A DNA stretch of 61,932 nucleotides from Burkholderiaceae bacterium. Lineage in GTDB: Bacteria > Pseudomonadota > Gammaproteobacteria > Burkholderiales > Burkholderiaceae_E. The notes under the pieces are model-generated. The model saw only the letters and a list, made by a program, of their open reading frames with translations. It ran no database searches and was not told the DNA's origin. Where the stretch lies: positions 1 through 61,932 of the forward strand of contig JAJPES010000035.1 in assembly GCA_021166725.1 (NCBI GenBank). The letters run 5' to 3'. Every line of letters begins with the position of its first letter. The first letter of the stretch is position 1. The position numbers and the translations under genes were made by a program. Shown here one piece after another: positions 12,056 to 21,155 of the stretch.

Positions 12056-13249
12056 GTGTCGCTGTCCCCGGTCGGCGCCGCCGTTGCCGCCCTCGGCGTA
12101 ACGCAGATCGTCGGCTGGGGCACGACGCACTACCTGCCGGCGATACTCGCCGATTCGATCGCCGCCGGAATCGGCACCGGCCCGACGCTGGTGCTCGGCT
12201 CCTTTTCCTGGGGGCTGCTGATCGCCGGCGTCAGCGCTCGCGCCAGCGGACGCCTGATGGACCGCTACGGCGCACGGGCGGTGATGACGATCGCCTCGGT
12301 GCTCGTCGCGCTCGGCCTGTTCGCGATGTCGTTCGCGCACGGCGCGCTGCTGCTCTTCGTCGGTTGGACGCTGATCGGCCTGGCGATGCGCTCGGTTCTC
12401 TACGACGGCGCCTTCGCCGCCATGGCCGCGCTCGCCGGGCCGCAGGCGCGACGCGCGATCTCGCTGCTCACCCTCTTCGGGGGACTCGCGTCGACCGTGT
12501 TCTGGCCGCTCGGCGGTTGGCTCGACGCGCACTTCGGCTGGCGCGCGACGCTGCAGGTCTACGCGCTGCTCAACCTCGTGCCCTGTGCGCTGCTGCACGC
12601 CCGCTTCGCCGGAGCGCGGCGGCCGGCCAGCGTCGCGCACGAAACGGAAGCAGCCGCACCGGTCGTGCAGGAGCGGCATACGCGTCACGCGCTGCGCCTG
12701 GCCGCCCTCGCGTTCACGCTGCATGCCTTCGTGCAATCGGCGATGGCCGCGCATCTGGTCGGCCTGCTCGGCGGCTTCGGCTTCGGCGCGGCGGTTACGG
12801 TCTCGGCAGCTTCGCTGATGGGTGTTGCGCAGGTGCTGGCGCGGATCGCCGAGATGATGCTGCAACGCCGAATGAGCGCGGTCGCCGTCGCGGTGCCTTC
12901 GGTCGCGCTGTTGCCGGCGTCGTTCGCGATCGCGCTGGCTCTGCCGGCCAGCACCGCGAGCGCGGCGCTGTTCGTGCTCACCTACGGCTGCGCGAACGGG
13001 CTGATGACGATCGTGCGCGGCGCCCTCCCGCTGGCGGTGTTCGGCAGCGCCGGCTACGCAGAACGGCTCGGTCGGATTGCCGCCCCCGGCTTCGTCGCCG
13101 CCGCGGCGGCGCCCGTGCTGTTCTCGGCGCTACTCGAGTCGATGGGCTCGGACGCCGGTCTCGCGCTGCTGGGCGTACTCGCGCTCGGCGCGCTCAGCGC
13201 CATCGTCGCGCTCACCGGAATGACGCGCCGCAGCCTGCGGCCCGCCTGA
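12056..13249 (+). CDS. MFS transporter
   Basis: A 397-residue integral membrane protein of the major facilitator superfamily, with about twelve predicted helices. The first helix carries GVTQIVGWGTTHY, and the loop between helices 2 and 3 has the MFS-type basic/aspartate motif GRLMDRYGAR. The substrate cannot be read from sequence. It begins with a GTG 25 bp after lysS and may be a read-through gene of that operon, though no functional link is evident. Its stop codon lies within a hairpin shared with the convergent iscA. Confidence 0.85.
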   Translation: MSLSPVGAAVAALGVTQIVGWGTTHYLPAILADSIAAGIGTGPTLVLGSFSWGLLIAGVSARASGRLMDRYGARAVMTIASVLVALGLFAMSFAHGALLLFVGWTLIGLAMRSVLYDGAFAAMAALAGPQARRAISLLTLFGGLASTVFWPLGGWLDAHFGWRATLQVYALLNLVPCALLHARFAGARRPASVAHETEAAAPVVQERHTRHALRLAALAFTLHAFVQSAMAAHLVGLLGGFGFGAAVTVSAASLMGVAQVLARIAEMMLQRRMSAVAVAVPSVALLPASFAIALALPASTASAALFVLTYGCANGLMTIVRGALPLAVFGSAGYAERLGRIAAPGFVAAAAAPVLFSALLESMGSDAGLALLGVLALGALSAIVALTGMTRRSLRPA

Positions 13250-13267
13250 GCCTGCCGGTTCAGGCGG
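13242..13267. terminator. Hairpin between convergent genes, possible terminator
   Basis: A perfect 8-bp stem (CCGCCTGA / TCAGGCGG, 10-base loop) contains the stop codons of both the MFS gene and iscA, which are only 10 bp apart. There is no T-tract on either side, so intrinsic termination is unproven; it is the only structure available to separate the two transcripts. Confidence 0.4.
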
Positions 13268-13598
13268 CGAACGACTCGCCGCAACCGCAGGTGGCCTTCA
13301 CGTTCGGGTTGTGGAACTTGAAGCCTTCGTTCAGCCCTTCGCGCACGAAATCGAGCTCGATGCCGTCGAGATACGGCAGGCTTTTCGGATCGATGAGCAC
13401 TCGAACGCCGTTCGATTCGTATTCGACGTCGTCGGCCCGCCGCTCATCGGCGAACTCGAGCTGATACGACAGGCCCGAGCAGCCGGACGCCTTCACGCCC
13501 ACGCGCAGGCCCAGGCCGCTGCCGCGCCGCTCGAGCGAACGCGCGACGTGGCGCGCCGCGGCTTGCGTAAGACGGATTCCCTTCGCCGGTTCTACCAT
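13260..13598 (-). CDS. iscA: A-type Fe-S cluster carrier/assembly protein, IscA-like
   Basis: A 112-residue A-type carrier that delivers iron-sulfur clusters to target proteins. The three ligand cysteines are present with family spacing: Cys40 in [10 protein letters not shown] and Cys104/Cys106 in the C-terminal CGCGESF. The start at 13598 ([11 protein letters not shown]) is chosen because it gives normal length; the frame is open further upstream but the sequence there is low-complexity. It follows iscR by 93 bp on the same strand, which supports an Isc rather than Suf role; ErpA is the alternative. No iscS or iscU lies between or after them, unlike the standard iscRSUA order. Confidence 0.85.
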   Translation of the reverse strand: MVEPAKGIRLTQAAARHVARSLERRGSGLGLRVGVKASGCSGLSYQLEFADERRADDVEYESNGVRVLIDPKSLPYLDGIELDFVREGLNEGFKFHNPNVKATCGCGESFAA

Positions 13599-13691
13599 TC
13601 GACTCCCCAGATGCCCGGGCGCCGGACCTGCCGGAAATGCGACAGAGCCGCCCGCGGCGCTCGACGAGGGTCGGCGCCGGGCGGCCGGCAC

Positions 13692-14222
13692 TCAGAGCGT
13701 AGTGATGCGACCCTTCTCCAGCTTGATCGGCTGCAGCGTCGAGGTCGGGAACTCGAGCGCAGCGCGATGCTCCTTCAGCACCGAGATCTCCCTCGGATGC
13801 GACTTCGTTTCACGACCCTTCTGCTGCTCGACGAGGTCGGCGAGCGAAACCGAGTCAAGGTACTCGATCATCCGTTTGTTCAGATTCGTCCATAGCTCGT
13901 GCGTCATGCACGGACCGTCGTCGTTCTGGCAATTCTCCTGGCCGCCGCATTGCGTGGCATCGAGCGGCTCGTCCACGGCGAAGATCATGTCTGCGACCGT
14001 GACGTCCTTCATCGGACGCGCCAGCGTGTAGCCGCCCCCGGGCCCGCGCGTACTCTCGACCAACTCGTGACGCCGCAGCTTGCCGAACAACTGCTCGAGG
14101 TACGACAGCGAAATCTTCTGTCGCTGGCTGATGCCGGCGAGCGTGACCGGACCGTGATGCTGCCGCATCGCAAGGTCGATCATCGCGGTGACCGCAAAGC
14201 GTCCTTTCGTGGTGAGTCGCAT
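13692..14222 (-). CDS. iscR: Fe-S cluster-sensing Rrf2-family regulator IscR
   Basis: A 176-residue Rrf2-family repressor/activator that binds a [2Fe-2S] cluster and represses Fe-S biogenesis genes when clusters are plentiful. The winged helix-turn-helix is N-terminal (MRLTTKGRFAV; SLSYLEQLFGKLRR; GPGGGY). The cluster ligands Cys92, Cys98 and Cys105 with His108 follow the IscR pattern (C-x5-C-x6-C-x2-H), with one residue more between the second and third cysteine than in E. coli. The ATG at 14222 is fixed by the family N-terminus. A matching type 1 operator lies 13 bp upstream, so autorepression is likely. The gene precedes iscA. Confidence 0.95.
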   Translation of the reverse strand: MRLTTKGRFAVTAMIDLAMRQHHGPVTLAGISQRQKISLSYLEQLFGKLRRHELVESTRGPGGGYTLARPMKDVTVADMIFAVDEPLDATQCGGQENCQNDDGPCMTHELWTNLNKRMIEYLDSVSLADLVEQQKGRETKSHPREISVLKEHRAALEFPTSTLQPIKLEKGRITTL

Positions 14223-14234
14223 GGAGAGCTCCGA

Positions 14235-14259
14235 GTAGTGGACTAGTTTAGTCTGATAT
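14235..14259 (-). promoter_or_regulatory. IscR type 1 operator
   Basis: Read on the minus strand, this 25-bp site fits about 20 of 25 positions of the E. coli type 1 IscR consensus (ATASYYGACTRWWWYAGTCRRSTAT), including the inverted half-sites GACT and AGTC and the flanking ATA and CTA. Its position just upstream of iscR supports negative autoregulation by [2Fe-2S]-IscR. Confidence 0.75.
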
Positions 14260-14283
14260 TGGCGATTGTCTACTTCGGCAGTG

Positions 14284-14317
14284 GGAAATCTTTCCGGAAA
14301 GTCGGAAACGATTTCCG
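14284..14317. repeat. Cluster of overlapping GGAAA/TTTCC palindromes
   Basis: Three overlapping inverted repeats lie here: GGAAATCTTTCC (14284-14295, imperfect), TTTCCGGAAA (14291-14300, perfect) and CGGAAACGATTTCCG (14303-14317, perfect 6-bp arms). They lie about 60-95 bp upstream of iscR, in the gap shared with the divergent esterase gene. They could be binding sites for a second regulator. Confidence 0.5.
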
Positions 14318-14605
14318 CTTTTCCTTTCCTTCCTGTCGCCGGCTTACCCCTCGCAGCGAATTCACGACACGGTGTTGCGGGTACTGTCCTCGTCCGCAGC
14401 CCGGATCGCAACCCCTGGAGCGATGGAGTGCCCGAACCAGTAGCATTTCAGGGTCCCGGGTAGGGAAATCCCCAGCGCAAAGGCATCACGTCGAAAGGGC
14501 CTTTGCCGCGGCCGGCGGCCGATGACCGCCCGCGCCGCCCTTGCTACGATCAGCGCCAGGTGTCCAGACGAGACGCGACACGCGACGAGAACGTACGGAG
14601 GAGAC

Positions 14606-16390
14606 ATGCCCGGATTCACGAAGGCGAGAGGTCTGTTGCTGTCGGTCGCGGCCGCTTTCTCGCTCGCCGCCTGCGGCGGCGGAGGCGCAGGCGAAGATGC
14701 GACGCTCATGTTGAAAGGCGCAGACGGAACAGGAGTCCCCTTCGCCAGGCGCCCGGTCCACACGTCGTTCGGCCTTCTTGCGGGCGTCGGCGACGATGGA
14801 AGCGGAACGCTGTCGTGGAAGGGAATTCCCTTTGCGAAACCGCCGGTGGGAGATCTGCGCTGGAAGGCACCGACGGATCCGCAGGCATGGAAAGGGCAGC
14901 GCGACGCCACGGCCTTCGGGAGCGCGTGCATCCAGAACGGGCGCATCTACGGGCCTGGAGCCAACAATCGCTACGACGACACCATCGCGAGCACGCTGAA
15001 TACGCCGGTGGGCAGCGAAGATTGCCTGACGCTGAACATCTGGCGCCCGGCCAGTCGCGAGCGCGACCTTCCGGTCATCGCCTTCGTCTACGGCGGCAGC
15101 AACATCTCCGGCTACACGGCCGACCCGACCTACGACGGAGCCACGCTGGCGAAGGCGGCCAACGCCGTGGTCGTCACGATGAACTACCGGGTCGGCGTGC
15201 TCGGCTTCTTCTCGCTGGATCAACTGAAGGCCGGCGACGGCTCGCCCGGCGACTCCGGCAATTTCGCGCTGCTCGACATCGTGCAAGCGTTGAAGTTCGT
15301 CCAGCGGGACATCGCGCAGTTCGGTGGCGACCCCTCCAACGTGACGCTGATGGGTCAATCGGCCGGCGCCATCAACGTGTGGGCGCTGATGACTTCGCCG
15401 CTGGCGGATTCGCTCTTCCACAAGGTGGTGCCGCTCAGCGGAGGAATCTCCACGGCGGCGACGCTGCCTACCGGTTCGATTCCGATCATCAGTCCGGCGG
15501 CAACCTACAGGGCGCAGGCAAACCAACTCCTGTATGAACTGCTGATCGCCGACGAACGCGCCACCGATGCGGCCGGCGCACAGGCGGTCGTCGCCGGCAT
15601 GACCGACGCGCAGGTCGCCGATTACATGCGCTCGAAGAGCGCAGCGACGATCCTCACCACGGTGCTCACGAAGCTTGCGGCGAAGGGGCTGTCGGGCTCG
15701 GGGCCGATTCCGGACGGCAGCGTGCTGCCGGTCGATCCGATCGCCGCGATCGAGGCGGGGCAGTATCGGGCGGTGCCGGTGCTGGCCGGCAATACGCGCG
15801 ACGAGGGAAAGCTGTTCGCGCCGTTCCTTGCGCTTTTCGGCGGACCTCCCGGCTTCATCATGGACGACGCGACGCGTTTCCGTCTGATGGCGAACTTCGA
15901 CCCGAACGCGCCCCAGCCCGACCTGATCGCCGACATCGTCAATCCCGCGTACCTGCCGGTCGACAAGCCCGGCGGATGGACGGCGCTCACCGAACTGCTC
16001 GACGACGTCTTCATGACGGTCAACCGCATCGACGTGCTCGACGCGGTGAAGTCGCGCCAGGCGAACGTCTGGTTCTACCGCTTCGACTGGGACGAGGAGC
16101 CCGCGCCGTGGAACGACGTGTACGGCGCAGCCCACGCGTTCGACCTGCCGTTCGTCTTCGGCAATTTCGGACCTTCGCTCTTCTCGAACGCGGCGAACAG
16201 CAAGGCCAACGAGCCCGGGCGACTGGCGTTGTCGGCGGCGATGATGCAGAGCATTGCCGCCTTCGCACGGACCGGCGATCCCAACAACGCCGCGGTCCCG
16301 ACCTGGCCGACCTGGCCGGCGGCGATGGTCTTCGACGCGAGCCCGACCGCGGTATCCATCCACGTGGAGGCCGACGGCACGCTCGAGTGA
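14606..16390 (+). CDS. Type B carboxylesterase, predicted lipoprotein
   Basis: A 594-residue alpha/beta hydrolase of the COesterase (type B carboxylesterase/cholinesterase) family. A lipoprotein signal peptide with lipobox SLAAC puts the acylated Cys at residue 23, followed by a Gly-rich linker, so the enzyme is probably anchored in the outer or inner membrane. The nucleophile is Ser252 in GQSAGA; the His is probably in GAAHAFDLPF. At the oxyanion-hole position the usual HGG reads YGG (residues 162-164, VYGGSNISG), an unusual replacement. The ATG at 14606 has a GGAGGA ribosome site. The gene stands alone, divergent from iscR, and ends before a strong hairpin terminator. The substrate is unknown. 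Confidence 0.85.
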   Translation: MPGFTKARGLLLSVAAAFSLAACGGGGAGEDATLMLKGADGTGVPFARRPVHTSFGLLAGVGDDGSGTLSWKGIPFAKPPVGDLRWKAPTDPQAWKGQRDATAFGSACIQNGRIYGPGANNRYDDTIASTLNTPVGSEDCLTLNIWRPASRERDLPVIAFVYGGSNISGYTADPTYDGATLAKAANAVVVTMNYRVGVLGFFSLDQLKAGDGSPGDSGNFALLDIVQALKFVQRDIAQFGGDPSNVTLMGQSAGAINVWALMTSPLADSLFHKVVPLSGGISTAATLPTGSIPIISPAATYRAQANQLLYELLIADERATDAAGAQAVVAGMTDAQVADYMRSKSAATILTTVLTKLAAKGLSGSGPIPDGSVLPVDPIAAIEAGQYRAVPVLAGNTRDEGKLFAPFLALFGGPPGFIMDDATRFRLMANFDPNAPQPDLIADIVNPAYLPVDKPGGWTALTELLDDVFMTVNRIDVLDAVKSRQANVWFYRFDWDEEPAPWNDVYGAAHAFDLPFVFGNFGPSLFSNAANSKANEPGRLALSAAMMQSIAAFARTGDPNNAAVPTWPTWPAAMVFDASPTAVSIHVEADGTLE

Positions 16391-16437
16391 AGCAAGACAG
16401 ACCGCGCGCGCGCAGCGCGTAACGGTCGTCCCTTCAA

Positions 16438-16467
16438 GGAAAAGGGGCCGCGCCGCGGCCCCTTCTT
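16438..16467. terminator. Bidirectional intrinsic terminator
   Basis: A perfect hairpin GGGGCCGC-GCC-GCGGCCCC (16444-16462) is flanked by an A-rich run on the left and TTCTTT on the right, so it can end transcription of the esterase on the plus strand and of the phosphatase on the minus strand. Confidence 0.85.
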
Positions 16468-16484
16468 TCGCTGCGCTCCCTTCC

Positions 16485-16976
16485 TCAGGCCGCCGCGACC
16501 TGCGTGGCGCGCCGCTTGGCCAGTTCGAGCAGTCCGTTGCAGGCGTCCTCGATGTAGTCGAGCGTCTGGTCGAAGCCCTGCACGTTGCCGTAGTACGGAT
16601 CGGGAATCGTCGCCGTTTCGTGCTCGGTGGCGAAGCGCATCAGCAGCTGCAGCTTGTGGTGCGAGCTCTTCGGCGCCAACTGCTGCAACGCCGAGAGGTT
16701 GTCCCAGTCCATTGCCAGCACGAGATCGAACTCGTCGAAGTCCTTCTCGCGCACGCGCGTGGCGCGCAGGTCGGCGATGTCGTAGCCGCGCCGGGACGCT
16801 GCCGCCTGCGCGCGCCGGTCGGGCGCCTCGCCGAGATGGAAGGCGTGCGTTCCGGCCGACGAGACGCGCACGACCTCGTCGAGTCCGGCCTGGCGTACCA
16901 GGTGGCGGAACACGCCCTCGGCCATCGGCGAGCGGCAGATGTTGCCCATGCAGACGAACAGCACGCGCGTGTTCAT
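16485..16976 (-). CDS. Low-molecular-weight protein-tyrosine phosphatase
   Basis: A 163-residue LMW-PTP. The P-loop CMGNICRS (residues 9-16, catalytic Cys9 and Arg15) and the DPYYG loop with the general acid Asp are intact. Bacterial members act on phosphotyrosine in kinases of exopolysaccharide export or on other targets; no capsule gene is nearby, so the target is unknown. The start at 16976 (MNTRVLFV) is preferred; an in-frame ATG ten codons upstream (17006) is possible. It follows uvrB by less than 70 bp and is probably co-transcribed with it, ending at the terminator shared with the esterase. Confidence 0.92.
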   Translation of the reverse strand: MNTRVLFVCMGNICRSPMAEGVFRHLVRQAGLDEVVRVSSAGTHAFHLGEAPDRRAQAAASRRGYDIADLRATRVREKDFDEFDLVLAMDWDNLSALQQLAPKSSHHKLQLLMRFATEHETATIPDPYYGNVQGFDQTLDYIEDACNGLLELAKRRATQVAAA

Positions 16977-17043
16977 CGCGAGCGATACCGGTTCTCTCTT
17001 TGCCATTTTCGTATCCGTAACCGCGTGAGTCGAAGAAATCTGT

Positions 17044-19164
<2,121 letters not shown>

Positions 19165-19478
19165 GCGGAAGAAGTCCGGATCGATGCGTCTCGGCAGCGT
19201 GCTAAACTGTTTTTCAGGGTTGTCCCGCAGTGCCGCGCGGAGCCGGCAAGGCGGTTTTTCGCTGCATCGCACAAACCGCCGCCGGCCGGCTTCTCCGGCG
19301 CTACGAAGCGGGTGCGATCACCACGAAATTCCACCTGCATCAGCGTGCGAGGTGTCGGCGGCAAAACCGTCATTATCGCCTTCGCCTCCCCAAAAATCCA
19401 GCATTGCGCGCGCCCGATGTTGCAGCGCACCGAGACGCGCGCGCCCTCGATCGTCCCACTCGAAGAGTTCCGACCGCG
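19165..19478. other. Intergenic region between divergent uvrB and aminotransferase
   Basis: These 314 bp separate the two start codons and must hold both promoters. I see no LexA box, no riboswitch and no convincing complete promoter. An open plus-strand frame across it is only an upstream extension of the aminotransferase. Confidence 0.5.
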
Positions 19479-20687
19479 ATGACTTCGTCGATGTTTTCTG
19501 CCGTGGAAATGGCGCCCAGGGATCCTATCCTCGGGCTGACCGAAGCCTTCAATGCCGACCCGCGCGCCAGCAAGGTGAACCTGGGCGTCGGCATCTACTA
19601 CGACGACAGCGGCCGCATCCCGCTGCTCGAGGCGGTGCGCCGGGCCGAGCGCGCGCGCATCGACGCCGCGCCGGCACGCGGCTATCTGCCGATCGAAGGC
19701 TTCGGCGCCTACAACCAGGCCGTCCAGAAACTGCTGTTCGGCGCCGATTCCCCGCTGCTTGCGGCAGGCCGCGTGGCGACCTTCGAGGCGCTCGGTGGCA
19801 CCGGAGCGCTGCGCGTGGGCGCCGACTTCCTGCGCCGGCTCTACCCGCAGGCAGGCGTCTGGATCAGCGATCCGAGCTGGGAGAACCACCGTGCACTGTT
19901 CGAGGCGGCGGGTTTTGCCGTCCACGCCTACCCCTATTACGATCCCGCCACGCACGGCCTGCGTTTCGACGCGATGCTCGAAGCGCTGCGCGGTCTTCCC
20001 GCCCACTCGATCGTCGTCTTGCACGCCTGCTGCCACAACCCCACCGGCGTCGACCTGAGCGCCGCGCAGTGGGACGCGGTCGTGTCGGCCGTGCGCGAGC
20101 GTGGCCTCGTCGCGTTCCTCGACATGGCCTACCAGGGCTTCGCCGAGGGCATCGACGCCGACGCGATGGCGGTGCGAAAGTTCGCCGATTCGGGCCTGTC
20201 GTTCTTCGTGTCGAGCTCGTTCTCGAAGTCGTTCTCGCTGTACGGCGAGCGCGTCGGCGCGCTGTCGATCGTCGCCGCCGACCGCGACGAGGCGGCGCGC
20301 GTCACCAGCCAGGTCAAGCGCGTGATCCGCACCAACTACTCGAACCCGCCGACGCACGGCGCGGCGATCGTCGCCTCGGTGCTGTCCACGCCCGAGCTGC
20401 GCGAACTGTGGGAGCGCGAGCTGGCCGGAATGCGCGATCGAATCCGCGCCATGCGCACCGGGCTCGTGCAGCGCCTGCGCGAGAACGGCATCGATCAGGA
20501 CTTCTCCTTCGTCGAGCGCCAGCGGGGGATGTTCTCGTACTCCGGGCTGAATCCGAAGCAGGTCGAGCGACTGCGCGAGGAGTTCGGAATCTACGCGGTG
20601 GGCACCGGGCGCATCTGCCTGGCGGCGCTGAACAGCCGGAACATCGATGCGGTGGCGAAGGCGATGGCGGGGGTGATTCGCGGCTGA
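19479..20687 (+). CDS. tyrB: Aromatic amino acid aminotransferase (aspartate aminotransferase family)
   Basis: A 402-residue PLP-dependent class I aminotransferase that makes phenylalanine and tyrosine from their keto acids, with glutamate as donor. The fold-type I landmarks are visible: GGTGALR for cofactor phosphate contact, HACCHNPTGVD, the PLP Lys in SSSFSKSFSLYGERVG, and the substrate-carboxylate Arg in GRICLA. Within the AspC/TyrB group the N-terminal MAPRDPILGLTEAFNAD and the divergent uvrB are what betaproteobacterial TyrB-like genes show; specificity for aromatic amino acids versus aspartate is inferred. The start at 19479 was chosen from alignment of the N-terminus; the frame is open upstream. 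It ends 24 bp before the split tRNA-Asn gene. Confidence 0.9.
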   Translation: MTSSMFSAVEMAPRDPILGLTEAFNADPRASKVNLGVGIYYDDSGRIPLLEAVRRAERARIDAAPARGYLPIEGFGAYNQAVQKLLFGADSPLLAAGRVATFEALGGTGALRVGADFLRRLYPQAGVWISDPSWENHRALFEAAGFAVHAYPYYDPATHGLRFDAMLEALRGLPAHSIVVLHACCHNPTGVDLSAAQWDAVVSAVRERGLVAFLDMAYQGFAEGIDADAMAVRKFADSGLSFFVSSSFSKSFSLYGERVGALSIVAADRDEAARVTSQVKRVIRTNYSNPPTHGAAIVASVLSTPELRELWERELAGMRDRIRAMRTGLVQRLRENGIDQDFSFVERQRGMFSYSGLNPKQVERLREEFGIYAVGTGRICLAALNSRNIDAVAKAMAGVIRG

Positions 20688-20695
20688 CGCCATGC

Positions 20696-20701
20696 TATGA
20701 T
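20696..20701 (+). promoter_or_regulatory. Putative -10 element of tRNA-Asn
   Basis: A TATGAT hexamer lies 10 bp before the first base of the tRNA. The -35 region is poor and falls inside the end of the aminotransferase gene. Confidence 0.45.
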
Positions 20702-20711
20702 GCGCGGCTAG

Positions 20712-21018
20712 GCCCCGATAGCTCAGTCGGTCGAGCGACGGACTGTTAACGACGGGCAGCCCGCACGGGAAACCGTGCGGTGAAAACACCCCTAATTCGG
20801 GGAACCCTAAGGCGCTTCGGTATTCGTATCGAGCGCTACGGCAATCCCGAGCAAGCAGGCGGCGAGCGATCGCTTCCGGGCATGTGTAGAGACTTTACGG
20901 GGTGCGCCTAAGGCGATCGGAACCGATCGCTACGGCGAAGAGAAAGTCCAAGCCGAGCGGAAACGTTCGGGCACTTGTAATCCGCAGGTCCCTGGTTCGA
21001 GCCCAGGTCGGGGAGCCA
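20712..21018 (+). tRNA. tRNA-Asn (GUU) interrupted by a group I intron
   Basis: The mature tRNA is formed by joining 20712-20746 and 20978-21018, 76 nt in all, with an encoded CCA. The acceptor stem (CCCCGA/TCGGGG), D stem GCTC/GAGC, anticodon loop CTGTTAA and T arm CCTGG-TTCGAGC-CCAGG fold normally. The anticodon GTT is split between its second and third base by a 231-nt intron. Two positions differ from the usual proteobacterial tRNA-Asn: base 1 is G, which faces A72 as a mismatch, and base 21 of the D loop is C instead of the conserved A. A terminator hairpin follows ten bases after the CCA. Confidence 0.93.
20747..20977 (+). ncRNA. Self-splicing group I intron, Azoarcus (IC3) type
   Basis: A 231-nt ribozyme without an open reading frame. 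P1 pairs exon GGACUGU with guide GCAGCCC (20756-20762), giving the required U-G at the 5' splice site. P2 is CCGCACGG/CCGTGCGG with a GAAA loop (20761-20780). P3 is CACCCC/GGGGTG (20787-20792 with 20899-20904). P4 is TCGGGG with TCCCGA (20797-20802 with 20845-20850). P7 is GACT/AGTC (20891-20894 with 20945-20948), P8 GCGATCG/CGATCGC (20913-20930), and P9 CCGAGCG/CGTTCGG with a GAAA loop (20953-20970). The last base is G, as expected for omega-G. The segments AACCCTAAG, CGAGCAAGC and GTAGAGACT resemble the Azoarcus tRNA-Ile intron. Splicing is predicted to need no protein. Confidence 0.93.
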
Positions 21019-21028
21019 TCCTTGGTGA

Positions 21029-21060
21029 CGAAGCCCGCTTGAAGCGGGCTTCGTGCTTTC
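21029..21060 (+). terminator. Intrinsic terminator after tRNA-Asn
   Basis: A perfect 10-bp stem CGAAGCCCGC / GCGGGCTTCG with loop TTGAA (21029-21053), followed by TGCTTTCTT. Confidence 0.8.
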
Positions 21061-21155
21061 TTGCCGCGACTGAGCGTTCCCTCGAGAGCCTCGACTCTGG
21101 CAGCAGGCGACACGCTACCGGACGCGTTGCGCCTGACCGGTCCAGCCAGGTGCAC

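Noticed and set aside
19207..19217. CTG-TTTTT-CAG near the uvrB start as a LexA box
   Set aside because: The two half-sites are 5 bases apart, whereas a LexA box needs CTG-N10-CAG; no other candidate was found.
20712..21018. tRNA-Asn as a pseudogene with an unrelated insertion
   Set aside because: The exons join to a full 76-nt tRNA with CCA, and the insert has a consistent group I core with correct splice-site bases.
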